From Metridium senile (Eukaryota; Cnidaria; Anthozoa; Actiniaria; Metridiidae): a DNA stretch of 64,000 nucleotides. Both the position numbers and the translations under genes were made by a program. The stretch lies in NCBI GenBank assembly GCA_949775045.1, contig OX459107.1:12489250-12553249 (forward strand). Reading direction: 5' to 3'. The notes under the pieces are model-generated. The model was not told the origin of the DNA, did no database searches, and saw only the letters and a list, made by a program, of their open reading frames with translations. Of this stretch, positions 25,345 through 37,274 are shown one piece after another (the stretch's first letter is position 1; each line of letters opens with the position of its first letter).

Positions 25345-28175
25345 TGATCTCAAATACTATTTATTTTGAAATTTGTTTGGGTGGCCCCACTTTCAGTAGC
25401 GCATTGTAACTATACTAAATTTCAAGAAATCTGTGAAAAGGGTGTGGGTCTGAAAAACCAGAGCACGAGGGAAGTGGTTGCTACTGATTTATCATACAGA
25501 ACAAACAAAAAAAAATGCAGAAGCAAACATAATCCAGTTTAGACGCCACTCTTAATTTACTGTGTAGTAATATAAAGTCTTTTATAGTAAATGTATTTGA
25601 TAAAAAAAAAGAAAAAAAAGGTTACTCAAAGTGGGGCTCGAACCCGGGTGCGTGAGATTGAATTGATGTGCTAATTTTATGCAAAACTTAAAAAAAGGAC
25701 CATACATCCAGACGTACAAAGCGCTGAATCGTCGTATGGATTTACATTAAGGCAGGTGATTTGGGTCCCCCACCATGCTATCGGTTGCTGGCCTGACAGA
25801 TAGTTTTGCAGTCAAAGAGGGAGGAAACGCTCGGATCCTAGGCCATGAATGAACGCACCTTACCGCTCGACCATCGTGTCTACCGATTGTTTTAGAGGAC
25901 ACAATAACCTAGTGTATCGCATGAATGCACTGCGTATTGTTATGCAAATAGTCTTTTTTTCGTGGCGCGCGTAGTTAATTCTCGGAATTTGTAACCGATG
26001 ACCAGAGTTCGAGTCTTCGTGAGTCGCTTTGTTTTTTTCCCCCCTACTTTTTATGTTTTTTAGCTTTTATTATATCATTTATATAGATATATTATTATCA
26101 TATATATATAATACGCAGAGCGAAAAATGTCCGCATCTTATTCCAATAAACCCGGCCACTGTGCCACCAAACGAATTCCATAAATGCTAAGAACAAGTAA
26201 TTGTGGGTGCAATAGGGGGTAAATTGGAACGAGAAATTAAATGCTTGCAAAACTAGAAATCAAAGTCGTCTGGCAGCGATCTCACCACGGCCGCCATCTT
26301 GGATTATCATTGACACACGGAGCCCAATCATTACAAAGAGCAGCCCAAGCATTAGCCTGCTGTGCAGACTCGATTTTTCGCGCTCAAAATATTCGCCAAA
26401 AAAGTAAAACTCTACCCAAGCGTACCTCCTGCAATAGGGGGGTAATTAAAAGTGTAATTTTGAGCACGTTTTTGTTGAAAAGACTACCGAATTGATTGCA
26501 CATTACATGGGATCTTGACCAGCCTGTCTTTTAACTCGGGTACCACACGTCTGGGAGATGCACTTTGATGCATATTGAGAGCTTCAATCCCTTGACAAGT
26601 CAAACGATGTTAAATATTGTTCGCAACTGGGTGAGCGTTTGAACGGTTTTTTTAAGTAACTTTTTTATAGAAGTATGAATCCATTGATAAGGTCTGCTTG
26701 ATTTTCTACCGATATGACTTACAATGAATCGCCTCTTAAAAGTACCAAAGTTAAAAGACAGGCTGATAAAGATCTATTGTAATGTGCATATAAATTGATC
26801 ATTTTCATGCTATATATTCCACAATTTTTGAAATAAATCTATTTTGTTTTATTTAGGTCGCCATGCTAAGACTAATAACGAGCTACCTGGCAGAGGAGTT
26901 CCTCGATGGCGTGCCGAGATGACGTAACTACGCGCTGTTGTGGTCTGGGGATGTACGTACAAGTCTTGCAACACATCAAGGTGTAGACCATCTTCAAAGT
27001 AATAAAGAAGAGGAGGATACAAAGATCTTGCTTCATACCCTAGGCACTGGTAAAAATCGTCGTGTAATTGACCTTGGTCCGATTACTTATGCTCCTGGTA
27101 GTGGTAAATTGGCAGAACTACCCGCCTTCCATGCACTCAGTGGTGCTGATATAACTGGGAGCTTTTTTGGAAAATGGAAAGTTGCTTGCTGGAAAGCATT
27201 TACGAATGATATGAAGTTGTCATGCGCGCTTTTTGGAACCTTGGTACAACACTGCACCCAACAGAGACAGTGACATGTCTGGAGAAGCATGTCTGCCAAC
27301 TGTATCAGCCTGGAACAACCATCACCCAAGGCAAAAGCCTCATTACAGGTAAGAGATGTTTCGCTAGAATCAAGTTCAGTCAGACAGGCTAACACCAACG
27401 CAAAGTGCACTTCATGAGGCGATTCTACGTGCTCGCTACCAGTTGCTAGTATAGAATAACGACTATGTTGGCAGTCCCAGTTTGCCACAACCAGATGGTT
27501 GTTGTGAGAAAGAGAATGACGAATGGATTCCTGTAATGACAAAACAACCCACCACACAGGAATCAGTAATCTATTTGGTCAAGTGTGGAAATAAAACAAA
27601 AAATGCTCGAACAACTGGTGTCAGTGCCGAAAACCGGGCTTGAACTGCACCGACTTCTGTTCTTCTTGTGACAGTGATGATTCCTGTGAAAATACAGCTA
27701 CTATCAATAACGAAAAACTGCAGATTGAGTGCGACGAAAATGATGACAGTGATGATTTAAAAGTTTGTAGAATCGAGCTTTCATTTGTAGTTTCATGTTT
27801 AGTCAGGTTAGTCTAATTTTTAAGTCATTTTTAGGATAACAAGGAAATTTTGCCTTGACTTCCGATCACGTGACCCCTATAATTATCCCTACAAACGATG
27901 ATATTCAGTACAACATCTCAGATTATCAAAAAGGTAATATTGCATTGAAAAATACCAAATTAAGACCAGCTTTCATTCAGTTTTATGATTCAGCCTCATT
28001 TTCATGCAAGATTAGAGTGGGTAGTTTTCAATTGGCCCGTAGACCCCCCTGCACGACTTACAGAATTGCCGACAACTTTGAAAATATTCTTTAGGTCCTA
28101 CTCAACATTTCTATACAGGTCGAGTTAAATCTTCACGAAAATCCCACGGCATTACAGGTGCTCCCAGACTAATGT
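25345..28175 (+). mobile_element. TE copy C: longest member of the family
   Basis: Order on the plus strand: 25,345-26,265 is the inverted partner of 12,405-13,370, with the tRNA-like boxes; 26,266-26,900 is unique to this copy; 26,938-27,765 is a decayed coding region; and 27,780-28,175 is the 3' flank shared with copies A and B. The copies agree in order and differ in orientation and deletions, which supports one TE family and not host duplication. Confidence 0.65.
26938..27765 (+). pseudogene. PIN-like TE-associated protein with Cys-rich tail (broken)
   Basis: The first frame carries NKEEEDTKILLHTLG and FHALSGADITGSFFGK. These match the acidic core and the FHAxxGxD motif of a TE-associated PIN/XPG-like family common in cnidarian genomes. 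After a stop the reading continues in other frames with LYQPGTT, HEAILRARYQLLV, EWIPVMTKQP and a tail with clustered cysteines. At least three frame breaks or stops make it a pseudogene. The family call is from recognition only; the biochemical role of such proteins is not established to my knowledge. Confidence 0.6.
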
Positions 28176-28792
28176 GGAAGTTGGACGCTTTAGAGGAAAA
28201 GAAGTCTTAAAGTATCGGGTAGGAAAGAGGAGCTGATTGCTATGCTATGTCTTTGCTATGCACAATCGAACAAAAAGCGGAGCGGATACAAGGCGAATGG
28301 CGGAGCACAGATACAATGACCTCTTCGTTGATTACAACGATGGATTTCGCATATTTTGTCGATCCATTTCTTGAGTTTGGCACCACTGTTTGCGCATCCA
28401 ATATCTGAGCAGTTTCTATGACCAATCGTCACCTAGAATTGTTATTTTTTACTAAGTACTTGTTATTTAGGCGTGCGTTGTAAGTTATTTCAGATTTACT
28501 ACATATAAACAGACTAGCTAGACAGTCGGTCATGCATCTTTAAACAGCAAACAACTCACTTGTTCGTTTAAAAACAATTTCTTTAGCTATTCAAAGCGCT
28601 TGCCTCCTTTAATCAATATAGATAGTCAAGTCCAGTAGGCATTTTTGGGAAAAGCGAATAAAATAGGCGATACGTATCTGGAACTAGCAAACTTTGCAGT
28701 GTTTTGTCGCGTTTTCGTGGATCTTTATGCCCGATTGAACTTTAAACCCTTCCCACAATGCCCTGTGTACCTGACATTCGCGATCCCTGTGT
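28176..28792. other. Gene-free spacer
   Basis: No coding exon, RNA gene or clear repeat recognised. Confidence 0.4.
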
Positions 28793-29080
28793 ACACCTAT
28801 TTCAAAAAAGGTTGTCATCGCCAAAAGCGATAGGCGATAGGTCATCCCAAGACCCAAGTGCACTATGGGTATAAGTCGTGAAATGTTCAACCATGCCAGC
28901 TCCACTAAACAGCGATCTTCATCATGGTTGAGAGTTATATGGCTTGTCGAAGGACTGAAAATGTACCCAGAAGACACAGCTCTTCTGCTTATATGTGGAT
29001 ACTTTAGATTATACCCGTAGTGCACTTGGGTCTTGGAATGACCTGTCGCCTATCGCCTATCGCTTTTGGCGATGACAACG
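28793..29080. repeat. MITE with ACACCTATTTCAAAAAAGG end and GCGATAGGCGAT inner repeats
   Basis: GTTGTCATCGCCAAAAGCGA at the left is mirrored by TCGCTTTTGGCGATGACAAC at the right. Inside, AAGACCCAAGTGCACTATGG pairs with a CGTAGTGCACTTGGGTCTT copy. The outermost ACACCTATTTC is present on the left only. Confidence 0.85.
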
Positions 29081-29831
29081 TAAGTCCCGAAGTGTTGTGT
29101 TTTCCACGCTTGACACCAAAGTTATTCTTTTGAAATTTGTATTATATGAAAGGAATTGAAAAGAATAAATTTGACGTCCAGCGCGGAAAACACAACATTT
29201 CGGGACTTTTTAAAAGGGTCTATAGTCCTTCTTCAATATGCTCATGATAAGGGATATCAAAAGTTAGCCGACTTGTCATTTTCGAGAGATAATTTATATA
29301 ATGTGAAAAATCCTAAAAATAGCCCTCCAAAAAAGAAGGCGTTTCATTTAAAATTGCTCTCTTGATACATTCATTCCTTATCCACTGTCCTCCTTTTCGA
29401 AATTCGCTTCCGCGGCTGTAAAGGGCCTCAAATATACAGTGTCGCATGCACTCATGTCCAGTACTGGCCTACGGTTTCCCCTGTGTTTCCTTTGACCCCT
29501 AAGGATCCCCTCGAGATCCCTTGACTGTCCCATGTAAAAAAATAAAAATAAATCACTTTTTTAACGTCTCAATGTATTTAGCCAGTGGCTAATTGGGGAG
29601 ACTCCGACACACACTCACTACCTCTACGTTAATTATTTTGCACACAACGCAGCTCACATGTTCATTTTTGTGGAGGGAGGAAAACCGGATAACCCGGAGA
29701 AAAACACTCGTGGCATAGGAGAGAAGAACACATCAAACAAACTCAACTCACATATAATCCATGCCCGAGCCGGGACTCGAAACTGGACCACAGCGGTGAG
29801 AGACCAGCAAGTGGATATACCTTTAATATCC
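29081..29831. other. Gene-free spacer
   Basis: No gene recognised. A TTTTTTAACGTCTCAA motif near 29,558 also occurs at about 9998, suggesting a shared repeat piece. Confidence 0.35.
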
Positions 29832-30265
29832 CAACGTGTCTCTCATATCCCCTTGTACCCTAGGGGATGTCCTTAAGGGATCCCTTACCTGTCCCCTGTC
29901 CCTAGCATGCACCACGTGTCTCTACTATCCCCTTGTACCCTAGGGGATGTCCTTAAGGGATCCCTTACCTGTCCCCTGTTCCTAGCATGCACCAAGGGAT
30001 CCCTTTACTGTCCCCTGTCCCTAGCATGCACCCTCAAATACTACGTGTCTCTCAAATCCCCTTGTCTCCTAGGGGGATATCCCTAAGGATTCCCTTACCT
30101 GCATGTCCCCTGTCCCTTGCATGCACCCTCAAATACTATGTGTCTCTCCTATCCCCTTGTCCCCTAGTGGATATCCCCAAGGGATCCCTTTACTGTTCCC
30201 TGTCCCTAGCATGCACCATCAAATGATAGACACGTAGTATTTGAGGGTGCATGCAAGGGACAGGG
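29832..30265 (+). repeat. 80-90 bp minisatellite
   Basis: About five units carrying TCCCCTTGTACCCTAGGGGA, AAGGGATCCCTTACCTGTCC and CCTAGCATGCACC. The last about 40 bp run in the opposite orientation (GGGTGCATGCAAGGGACAGG), so the array ends in an inverted unit. Confidence 0.88.
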
Positions 30266-30477
30266 GACACACAGTGTACTTTTCCAACGGTTATTAGTTT
30301 GCTTTCGTGGTACGATTGACCTTTAGTAAATAACTGGATGCCAGAGGTCTGAGGATTTTCAAGGTTTAGAATAGTTTGAAGGAGTACTTTGTGTGTATTC
30401 TAATTTGCTTCGCGTCGCGATAATCATCGCTTAGCGGCGATACAATTTCTCTTCGCTTCGCGACTCGTATATATTCC

Positions 30478-31328
30478 ACTTCCTTGGACTCCCATACACT
30501 ACCATGGACTCTCATACACTCCCTTGGACTCCCATACACTCCCCTGGACTCCCCTGGACTTCCATACACTCCCTTGGACTCCCATACACTCCCTTGGACT
30601 CCCATACACTCCCATGCACTCCCTTGGACTCCCATGCACTCCCTTGGACTCCCATGCACTCCCTTGGACTCCCATGCACTCCCTTGGGCTCCCATACACT
30701 CCCTTGGACTCTCATAGACTTTCATGGACTCCCATACACTCATTGAACTCCCATAGATTCCCTTACACTCCCATTCACTCTCATACACTCCCATGGACTC
30801 CCTTGAACTCCAATACACTCCCTTGAACTCCCATATACTCTATATGGACTCCCATACACTCCCTTGGACTCCCATGTACTCCCTTGTACTCTCATACATT
30901 CCATTGTACTCCCATGCACTCCCTTGAACTCCAATACACTCCCTTGAACTCCCATATACTCTATATGGACTCCCATACACTCCCTTGGACTCCCATACAC
31001 TCCCTTGGACTCCCATGTACTCCCTTGTACTCTCATACATTCCATTGTACTCCCGTGCACTCCCTTGGACTCTCATAGACTTTCATGGACTCCCATACAC
31101 TCCCATGGACTTTCTTGAACTCCCATACACTCCCTTGAACTCCCATACACACCCATATACTCTATATGGACTCCCATACACTCCCTTGGACTCTCATACA
31201 CTCCCTTGCACTCCCATGCACTCCCTTGGACTCACATACACTCCCTTGGACTCCCGTGCACTCCCTTGGACTCTCATAGACTTTCATGGACTCCCATACA
31301 CTCATTGAACTCCCATAGATTCCCTTAC
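30478..31328 (+). repeat. 20-bp minisatellite, left block
   Basis: About 42 units of CTCCCATACACTCCCTTGGA, itself a dimer of a degenerate 10-mer (CTCCCWTRSA). A higher-order duplication of roughly 120 bp is visible around 30,840-31,080, marked by two TCTATATGGACTCCC sites. All frames stay open for long stretches on both strands because the unit lacks stop codons. Confidence 0.95.
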
Positions 31329-32599
31329 ACGTGGTACTGGTACTATTGACGTGGTACTGGTACTATTGGACCTATCGGCCGCATTCGACACCTTAGATCA
31401 CAGCATATTATTGACAAGACTTGCATCGCACTTTGGTTTCTCTGGAACTGTACTCAAGTGGTTCACCTCTTATCTTCTCAACCGTTCACAGTCAGTTGTT
31501 ATTGGTAATACAACATCTTCGCCACGAAATCTAGAATATGGAGTTCCACAAGGCTCCATACTTGGGCCACTATTGTTCACCTTATACATGGCTCCATTAC
31601 AACACATTATATCAAGATATAACCTAGACTGCATGTTCTATGCCGACGACACCCAGCTATATATTGCTGTAAACCCCATGAATCCATCTGTTGCCTTAGA
31701 AACGCTTCGACAATGTGTCAATGATGTCATAATGTGGAACACTGAGAACAAGCTACTGTGCAACCCTAGTAAAACCGAAGTAATACACTTGAAATCACGG
31801 TTCAGCAAACACGACGATCTACTGCCAACGCTTTCTTTTGCCGACACTTCTGTAACATTGTCTGACAAAGTCTGCAACCTGGGAGTGATTCTTGATAGAA
31901 ACGTTACCCTGTCCAGCCACGTTAACGAAGTATGCCGAAAAGCAGTATTAGCCATAAGATACATTGGCCGCATAAGAAAGTATTTATCTCGTGACAACCT
32001 CAAACGACTTGTACAATCCATGGTGATATCCCGCATTGACTATGCAAATGGATTGTTGTACGACGCTCCTGACTACGAACTAGTAAAGCTCCAACGTGTC
32101 CAAAACACCGCAGCACGTTTGATCATGGGTATGAAAAAACACGACCACATTACACCTGTTTTAAAAGAACTGCACTGGCTTCCTATAAAGTTCCGGATAC
32201 AGTTTAAGATTTTATTACTTGTCTACAAGTCACTTAATGGATTAGCACCCAACTACTTATCAGAACTAATTAAAATCTACCGTCCTACCCGTACTCTGCG
32301 CTCTAATAACAGACTGATTCTACAACAACCGAAAATCAACTCCATAACCTATGGCCAAAGAACCTTTTCCTATGCAGCACCAAAACTCTGGAACTCCCTA
32401 CCTCAAAACATTCAAAATTGCAAATCACTGAAACAATTTAAAACTGAACTGAAAACATTCCTATTCCGTCAAGCTTTTAACTGTCACTCAATCTAAAACT
32501 ACTAAATAATTTTTACTTTTTCTTTTTTAATTATGTAAACGCATTGAGCTTTAAATGCGTCCAAAGAACTTATATTATTATTATTATTATTATTATTAC
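31329..32599 (+). mobile_element. 5'-truncated CR1/L2-like LINE with long RT frame
   Basis: One frame to the stop at 32,496 encodes about 380 residues of a LINE reverse transcriptase. Visible motifs are LLDLSAAFDTLDHSI, GVPQGSILGPLLF, the catalytic FYADDTQLY, then the C-terminal LHWLPIKFRIQFKILLL and LWNSLPQNI segments. The RT fingers and the endonuclease are missing, so it is 5'-truncated and cannot be autonomous. It ends in a (TTA/ATT)n tail near 32,571-32,598, as CR1/L2-group elements do. It sits inside the 20-bp minisatellite, which resumes directly after the tail. The uninterrupted frame suggests a recent insertion. Confidence 0.9.
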
Positions 32600-32790
32600 A
32601 CCTCCATGGACTCCCATGGACTCCCATGGACTCCCATACACTCCTTTGAACTCCCATACACTCCCATGGACTCCCATACACTCTCTTGCACTCTCATACA
32701 CTCCCTTGGACTCCCATACACTGCCTTGGACTCCCATACACTACCTTGGACTCCCATAGACTCCCTTACACTCTCGTAGACTCTCATAAT
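32600..32790 (+). repeat. 20-bp minisatellite, right block
   Basis: Continuation of the array at 30,478-31,328 after the LINE insertion, about nine units. Confidence 0.92.
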
Positions 32791-32999
32791 TAAATTTGAG
32801 CAAATCGTTTCATTTCGCCCAAATCCCCCCTCCCCCGTAACATTTACCAAGACCTTACAGCATACCAGACCATCCAACTCTTACTCATGGTTGATATTTT
32901 GCAATTTTATTAGCATAATATTTTGATTATACAAAGAACAAATAATCATTAAGAATCATAGCTTTAACATAATAGTAATAGTACTATGCACATAATAAT

Positions 33000-33144
33000 A
33001 GAGTAGACGCACTTAATCCGTGAAACAAATACTAATTTTTAGTACTAAATAGTGATAATAAAACAATAGAAAACAAAGAATTTTTTTATGAAATAGTACT
33101 AATTATTACTAATTATATGTCACGGATTTAGTGCGTCTACTCTA
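33000..33144. repeat. MITE with TAGAGTAGACGCACTTAATC ends
   Basis: AGAGTAGACGCACTTAATCC at the left pairs with GGATTTAGTGCGTCTACTCT at the right, about 26-bp TIRs, 145 bp overall. Confidence 0.85.
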
Positions 33145-34345
33145 CAAATCTTAATTACTACTAAATTACCAGTTAATGTTGCATGTTTATCTAAAAAAAG
33201 ATTAGATTAATTTTGCAAGTACATCTGGCATTTGGAGCACAACAACCAGAATACTGATTAACATGAAAATTCGAACTTAAGAACACAAATGAATATTTTA
33301 ATCTTTGTATAGTATTTCTGGAAAATTTTTACTAGATAATTTGCAATAAAAATTATAGAAATAAATAAATGTAATGAGCCTGCATTGTGTAGTTTGAGAA
33401 AATTTTCACGACCCCTCTACCACCGGAATTTCTGTCTTTTTTAAAAACTTAGGGAGTGTCTGAAATTTTTCTGACACCCTCTACCCCCGTGGTTATTGAT
33501 ATTTTCTGGAACTACACATTATAGAGAATGTATACGCAAAGATGGTATTTTTTTAGTTGAATGCAACATGAATATACTCTTATCACGCAAAAATGACATG
33601 ACCTTAATGACAAAACCTTAACCACAAAATTTGGCATATCCACAATAGTATATTTCCAAAGTTTCAAAAAGATAGCTTGTAGATTGACGAATATATCAAT
33701 TTTTAAAGACTATTACTTCTGAATTGTTACTAAGAAACGTATGTCTTTAAACAAGAAAATGAGGCTCGGCATGCATGCATGCATGCACGTTTATCACACA
33801 TTTCTTTGCAAAAATTCATAGTTTTGAAAATTCATATATTGGTCGGCTTAAAGTCTACATTATTGAAACTTTGAGATTAGATTTCTATTAGTATGGTACG
33901 TTTGATGATGATATTATTTTTTATTTTGATTCAGCGTAATAAGGGTCTATAGGTGTGCAATTTAACACATTTTACATCATAAAATATTCAGAACTATAAC
34001 TGTTTGAAAAAATATTTTTTGTTTTTTCTTATAATTAAGGCCCTTTGCAGGGCATGGTAACATGACCTAATTTGACCTTGTCAATCAGAAGACTGTCATA
34101 GTAGCTCAAGATGAATACCAGATTTTGAAAGATCATGTAGACATAAGCATTCCCTGAAAATCTGAGTTTGATATCTTAAAAAATGAATCTGTATGAATTA
34201 TTTGAAAGTGTAAAATATAACAAAGATTGTATGACTGACTGGCAAGGCTTCTCAGTCAGCTATATAAACTCTTGTAAATTTGAGCTATTTTGAGAAATTC
34301 CTACATCTTCCGCTTTGAAAATATAAATCTCAAATTTGCACAGAA
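33145..34345. other. Gene-free stretch
   Basis: AT-rich. An ATGCATGC-type alternating run occurs at 33,770-33,785. No coding exon recognised. Confidence 0.4.
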
Positions 34346-34812
34346 TGTTTGTTTTATTCCGAGCAATTCTTCCGAGCAACTACCGAAGCTATCTTACTCT
34401 ACGGTTGTGCCACGTGGCCCCTCACCAAGTCTGACGAAAAATCATTAGACGGAACCTACACCAAAATGCTCAGGAGCGTATATAATATCGCATGGAACAA
34501 AAAGATGTCAAATAGTGAACTTTATGGAAATCTGAAACCTATATCAGAAGTTATTAGAGGTCGAAGGCTCTCGCTAGCTGGCCACACATTTCGTGATAAA
34601 TCTTCACCTGCCCACCTCACTGTGACATGGCTACCTAGACATGGAAAAGCTAATGCGGGGAGACAAGCAACCACCTTCGTGGACGTACTCCTCAGAGATA
34701 CAGGGCTATTAGACACTAACGAATTAGAGAGATACTTGAGGGACAGATATGAGTGGAAATTCCTATCCCGTGGACACTATTGTGTCTCCGACCGGAAGTA
34801 AGTAAGTAAGTT
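34346..34812 (+). pseudogene. LINE C-terminal fragment
   Basis: A frame to 34,801 encodes about 150 residues with TEAILLYGCATWPLTKSDEK, LDGTYTKMLRSVYNI, RGRRLSLAGHTFR and LLRDTGLLDTNEL. These are typical of the C-terminus of RTE/craTA-like LINE polyproteins. It ends in a short (AAGT)n tail at about 34,796-34,810. RT catalytic motifs are absent, so this is a 5'-truncated copy. Confidence 0.85.
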
Positions 34813-35650
34813 TGTTTTAGTGTGTTCTATTGATTTTCGGCATTTTACTATGATTTTGTCTTATTGGCAATTAAGGCCGTAGGACCATGTCCTGCAAAGG
34901 CCTATAAATGCGTTTATCATAAATAATTCAACGTTGCAATCTTGTGACATTTTATCATATATATTAAAGCCATTATTTGTGATAAATGTTTTTGTCAGGT
35001 TTTTCACACTTCAACCAGTTGAAGCCATGTCCCAGTCTCTCCGGTTCTCCTATTTAGAAAAGGAAATAAAATCAATAATTTTTGTAAAGCAAAACCAAGA
35101 TGAAATATTTTTGACACTGTAACTATGTAATTAATAGACTGTATAGTTTCTTAAACAATGAATGCATCGCACCTAAAATGAACAATAAGATCCTATGTGC
35201 TTGCTTTTTCTTACCTTAATTGTATATAGCACATTCAATTTTCTCAAAACTCACAATAAGGTAATACATTTGAAAGGCTGTAAAGCACAGATCCCATATT
35301 TGAAGCACCTTGTTATTTTTTATGCATAAAGATTGTTTTTATGCCCAATCTTAAATAATTTACTTCAAAATTCAGTGAAAAAATTAGTGACAAAGCCCTT
35401 ATGAAAAACAAATGTTGGCACACTTTTATGTGTATGGGAAATAGGGGAAATATTTGGAAGGCCTACTGGCCATACACTATAAGCTATAGATTTAGATAAG
35501 CCAATGCTAATTCTTGACAACGTATACTTACCAGCTTGATTCTGCTTGGTCTCTTTTTTCTTGTTTTAAATACAACACAAAATAATTAAAACTAAATACA
35601 AATGAAAATAAAACAAACAACACAGAACTTGAATTGCTTTACAAAGCTAT
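34813..35650. other. Gene-free stretch
   Basis: No feature could be supported. Confidence 0.4.
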
Positions 35651-35651
35651 C

Positions 35652-35713
35652 ACAGGGGCCGATCCAGGGGAGGGGAATTGGGTGACTTCTTCCCCCCCCC
35701 CCCCCCCCCCCCC
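35652..35713. repeat. hAT-like MITE end and 22-nt poly-C tract
   Basis: CACAGGGGCCGATCCAGGGG resembles the CAGGGGCGGATCCAGG terminus found on many hAT-type MITEs and also at 47,532. A run of 22 C (35,692-35,713) follows. The other terminus was not located. Confidence 0.45.
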
Positions 35714-35844
35714 TCTTTTTCCAAGCAGTTCTTACGTCCGGGATAGCTCCAGCATTATTGGGGTTTTTATATATCCGAAACCATTGTTGTTTAATTAGCA
35801 CTAATTAGTACTATTTAGCGCTATTTGTTTCACGGGTATATTAG

Positions 35845-36068
35845 AGCGAAAACACTATATCCATTAAATTAAATTAAATTGCTACTATGTAATTGTTCTT
35901 ATTTAGTCACTATTAGTCACTATCAAAGACAAGTGAAGTTGTAATGGGAATTGTTTCCTTTTGTATTTGATGTTTCTGCTTGAGTGATATTGACTAAATA
36001 GTCACTAAATAGAAACTATTAGTTAGTAACTATTTTGTTTTTATTTCATGGTATTAGTGTTTTCGCTC
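35845..36068. repeat. MITE with TAGAGCGAAAACACTAT ends
   Basis: TTAGAGCGAAAACACTAT is mirrored by TAGTGTTTTCGCTCTA. Internal ATTTAGTCACTATTAGTCAC and TAGTCACTAAATAG repeats are also inverted. Relatives lie at 3310-3540 and perhaps 9980-10,260. Confidence 0.8.
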
Positions 36069-36451
36069 TATTTGCACTCTATTTACAAATTACTAATTGC
36101 TATTTTCAAATAGGACGTTTTTGAAAACAGGTGTATCATTAACCAGATCGTTTCTGCGATACAAATAGCAATCTACAATCATGTGCAAAATTGTTGGGAC
36201 ATTGTCACTTTTTTATGGTCGTTTTTGTTTGCGTTTAAAAAATATTTGCAGAATTTATCACTTTCATGTACAAACCCCCTCCCCCCTAAGCAATGTTGAT
36301 TGGTCTTTCAAATGAAAAGCGTTTTACATTCCCACAATTCAACATTGAAACGGGGGAGAGGGGGAAACGTGAAAATTTTATACAAAACTTTTACATGTAA
36401 AAAACGGGGAATGTCCGAAGGTATTTTGCACATGAGCCAAGGCCTCAAAAA
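36069..36451. other. Gene-free spacer
   Basis: Nothing recognised. Confidence 0.4.
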
Positions 36452-37142
36452 TTGACTTTCGTTGCACCCCCCTTGGGATCAAGTGAATTTAGTATCAAAT
36501 TAAAGCTAAGGGCCTGTACTTTACGGATTCACTTGTTACTTTGTTGGTAACCTGTGCGTAAGCGAGATATGACGTCATTTCCGAGGAGAGAGGGGGTGGG
36601 GAGAATTTTGACTTTTCAATTTACTTGCCATCAAAACACCCAATAAGTTAATAGTTAGCTACCGAATATACATCAATGGTTGATAAACATGCTCAGCCAG
36701 TTTAAGTAGAACACATTTTTGATAACTATGTTGGCACTGAATGTTTCCATGGCAACCGTTTCTATGGGAATATGAGGATCTTAGAAAATACCCTATTTTG
36801 AGATATTTGTAGCGATTTTTCCCCAAATAATCAAGATATTTAAATTTGCAAAACTAATTATATTTTAGAACAAAGCAATTATTTACAATGCAAGATAAGT
36901 TGTCATATATATACACATTAAATTACAAGTGGAATTGCAGTAGGATCCATTTTTGTGCTCATTAAATAGTTCAGTTGTAAAAGAGATGATTGTTGGCTGA
37001 GGCATTACATTCGAAATATCGCCCAATTTAGCAAACGTAAAACAACTAAACACCAACAAAAATAATGAGAACTGCAAGACAGACACATTTAATGGGTTAA
37101 GGAGGATCACGTGATCTGTCAGCTTGGAAACGAGGCTGACAC
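36452..37142 (-). repeat. 0.7-kb inverted repeat, left arm
   Basis: Reverse complement of 40,414-41,115 with high identity by eye, for example GGATTCACTTGTTACTTTGT and AAGCGAGATATGACGTCATT. Both arms contain the same roughly 80-codon open frame with a hydrophobic start, but this follows from the duplication and shows no known domain. Confidence 0.85.
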
Positions 37143-37274
37143 TTTCAAGTCTATTCGACATGCCGTCATTGTTACATTATAAGAAACAGCCAAACACCCA
37201 AAATGTTGATATAAATAATGCAAATATAACACAATGGTTGGGTTGCAGATTGTCATGTGATCCATCAGCATGAA

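Noticed and set aside
30366..32877. Many overlapping open frames on both strands (His/Pro/Leu-rich and Gly/Val/Ser-rich).
   Set aside because: They are by-products of the 20-bp minisatellite, whose unit contains no stop codon in several frames; no domain and no splice context.
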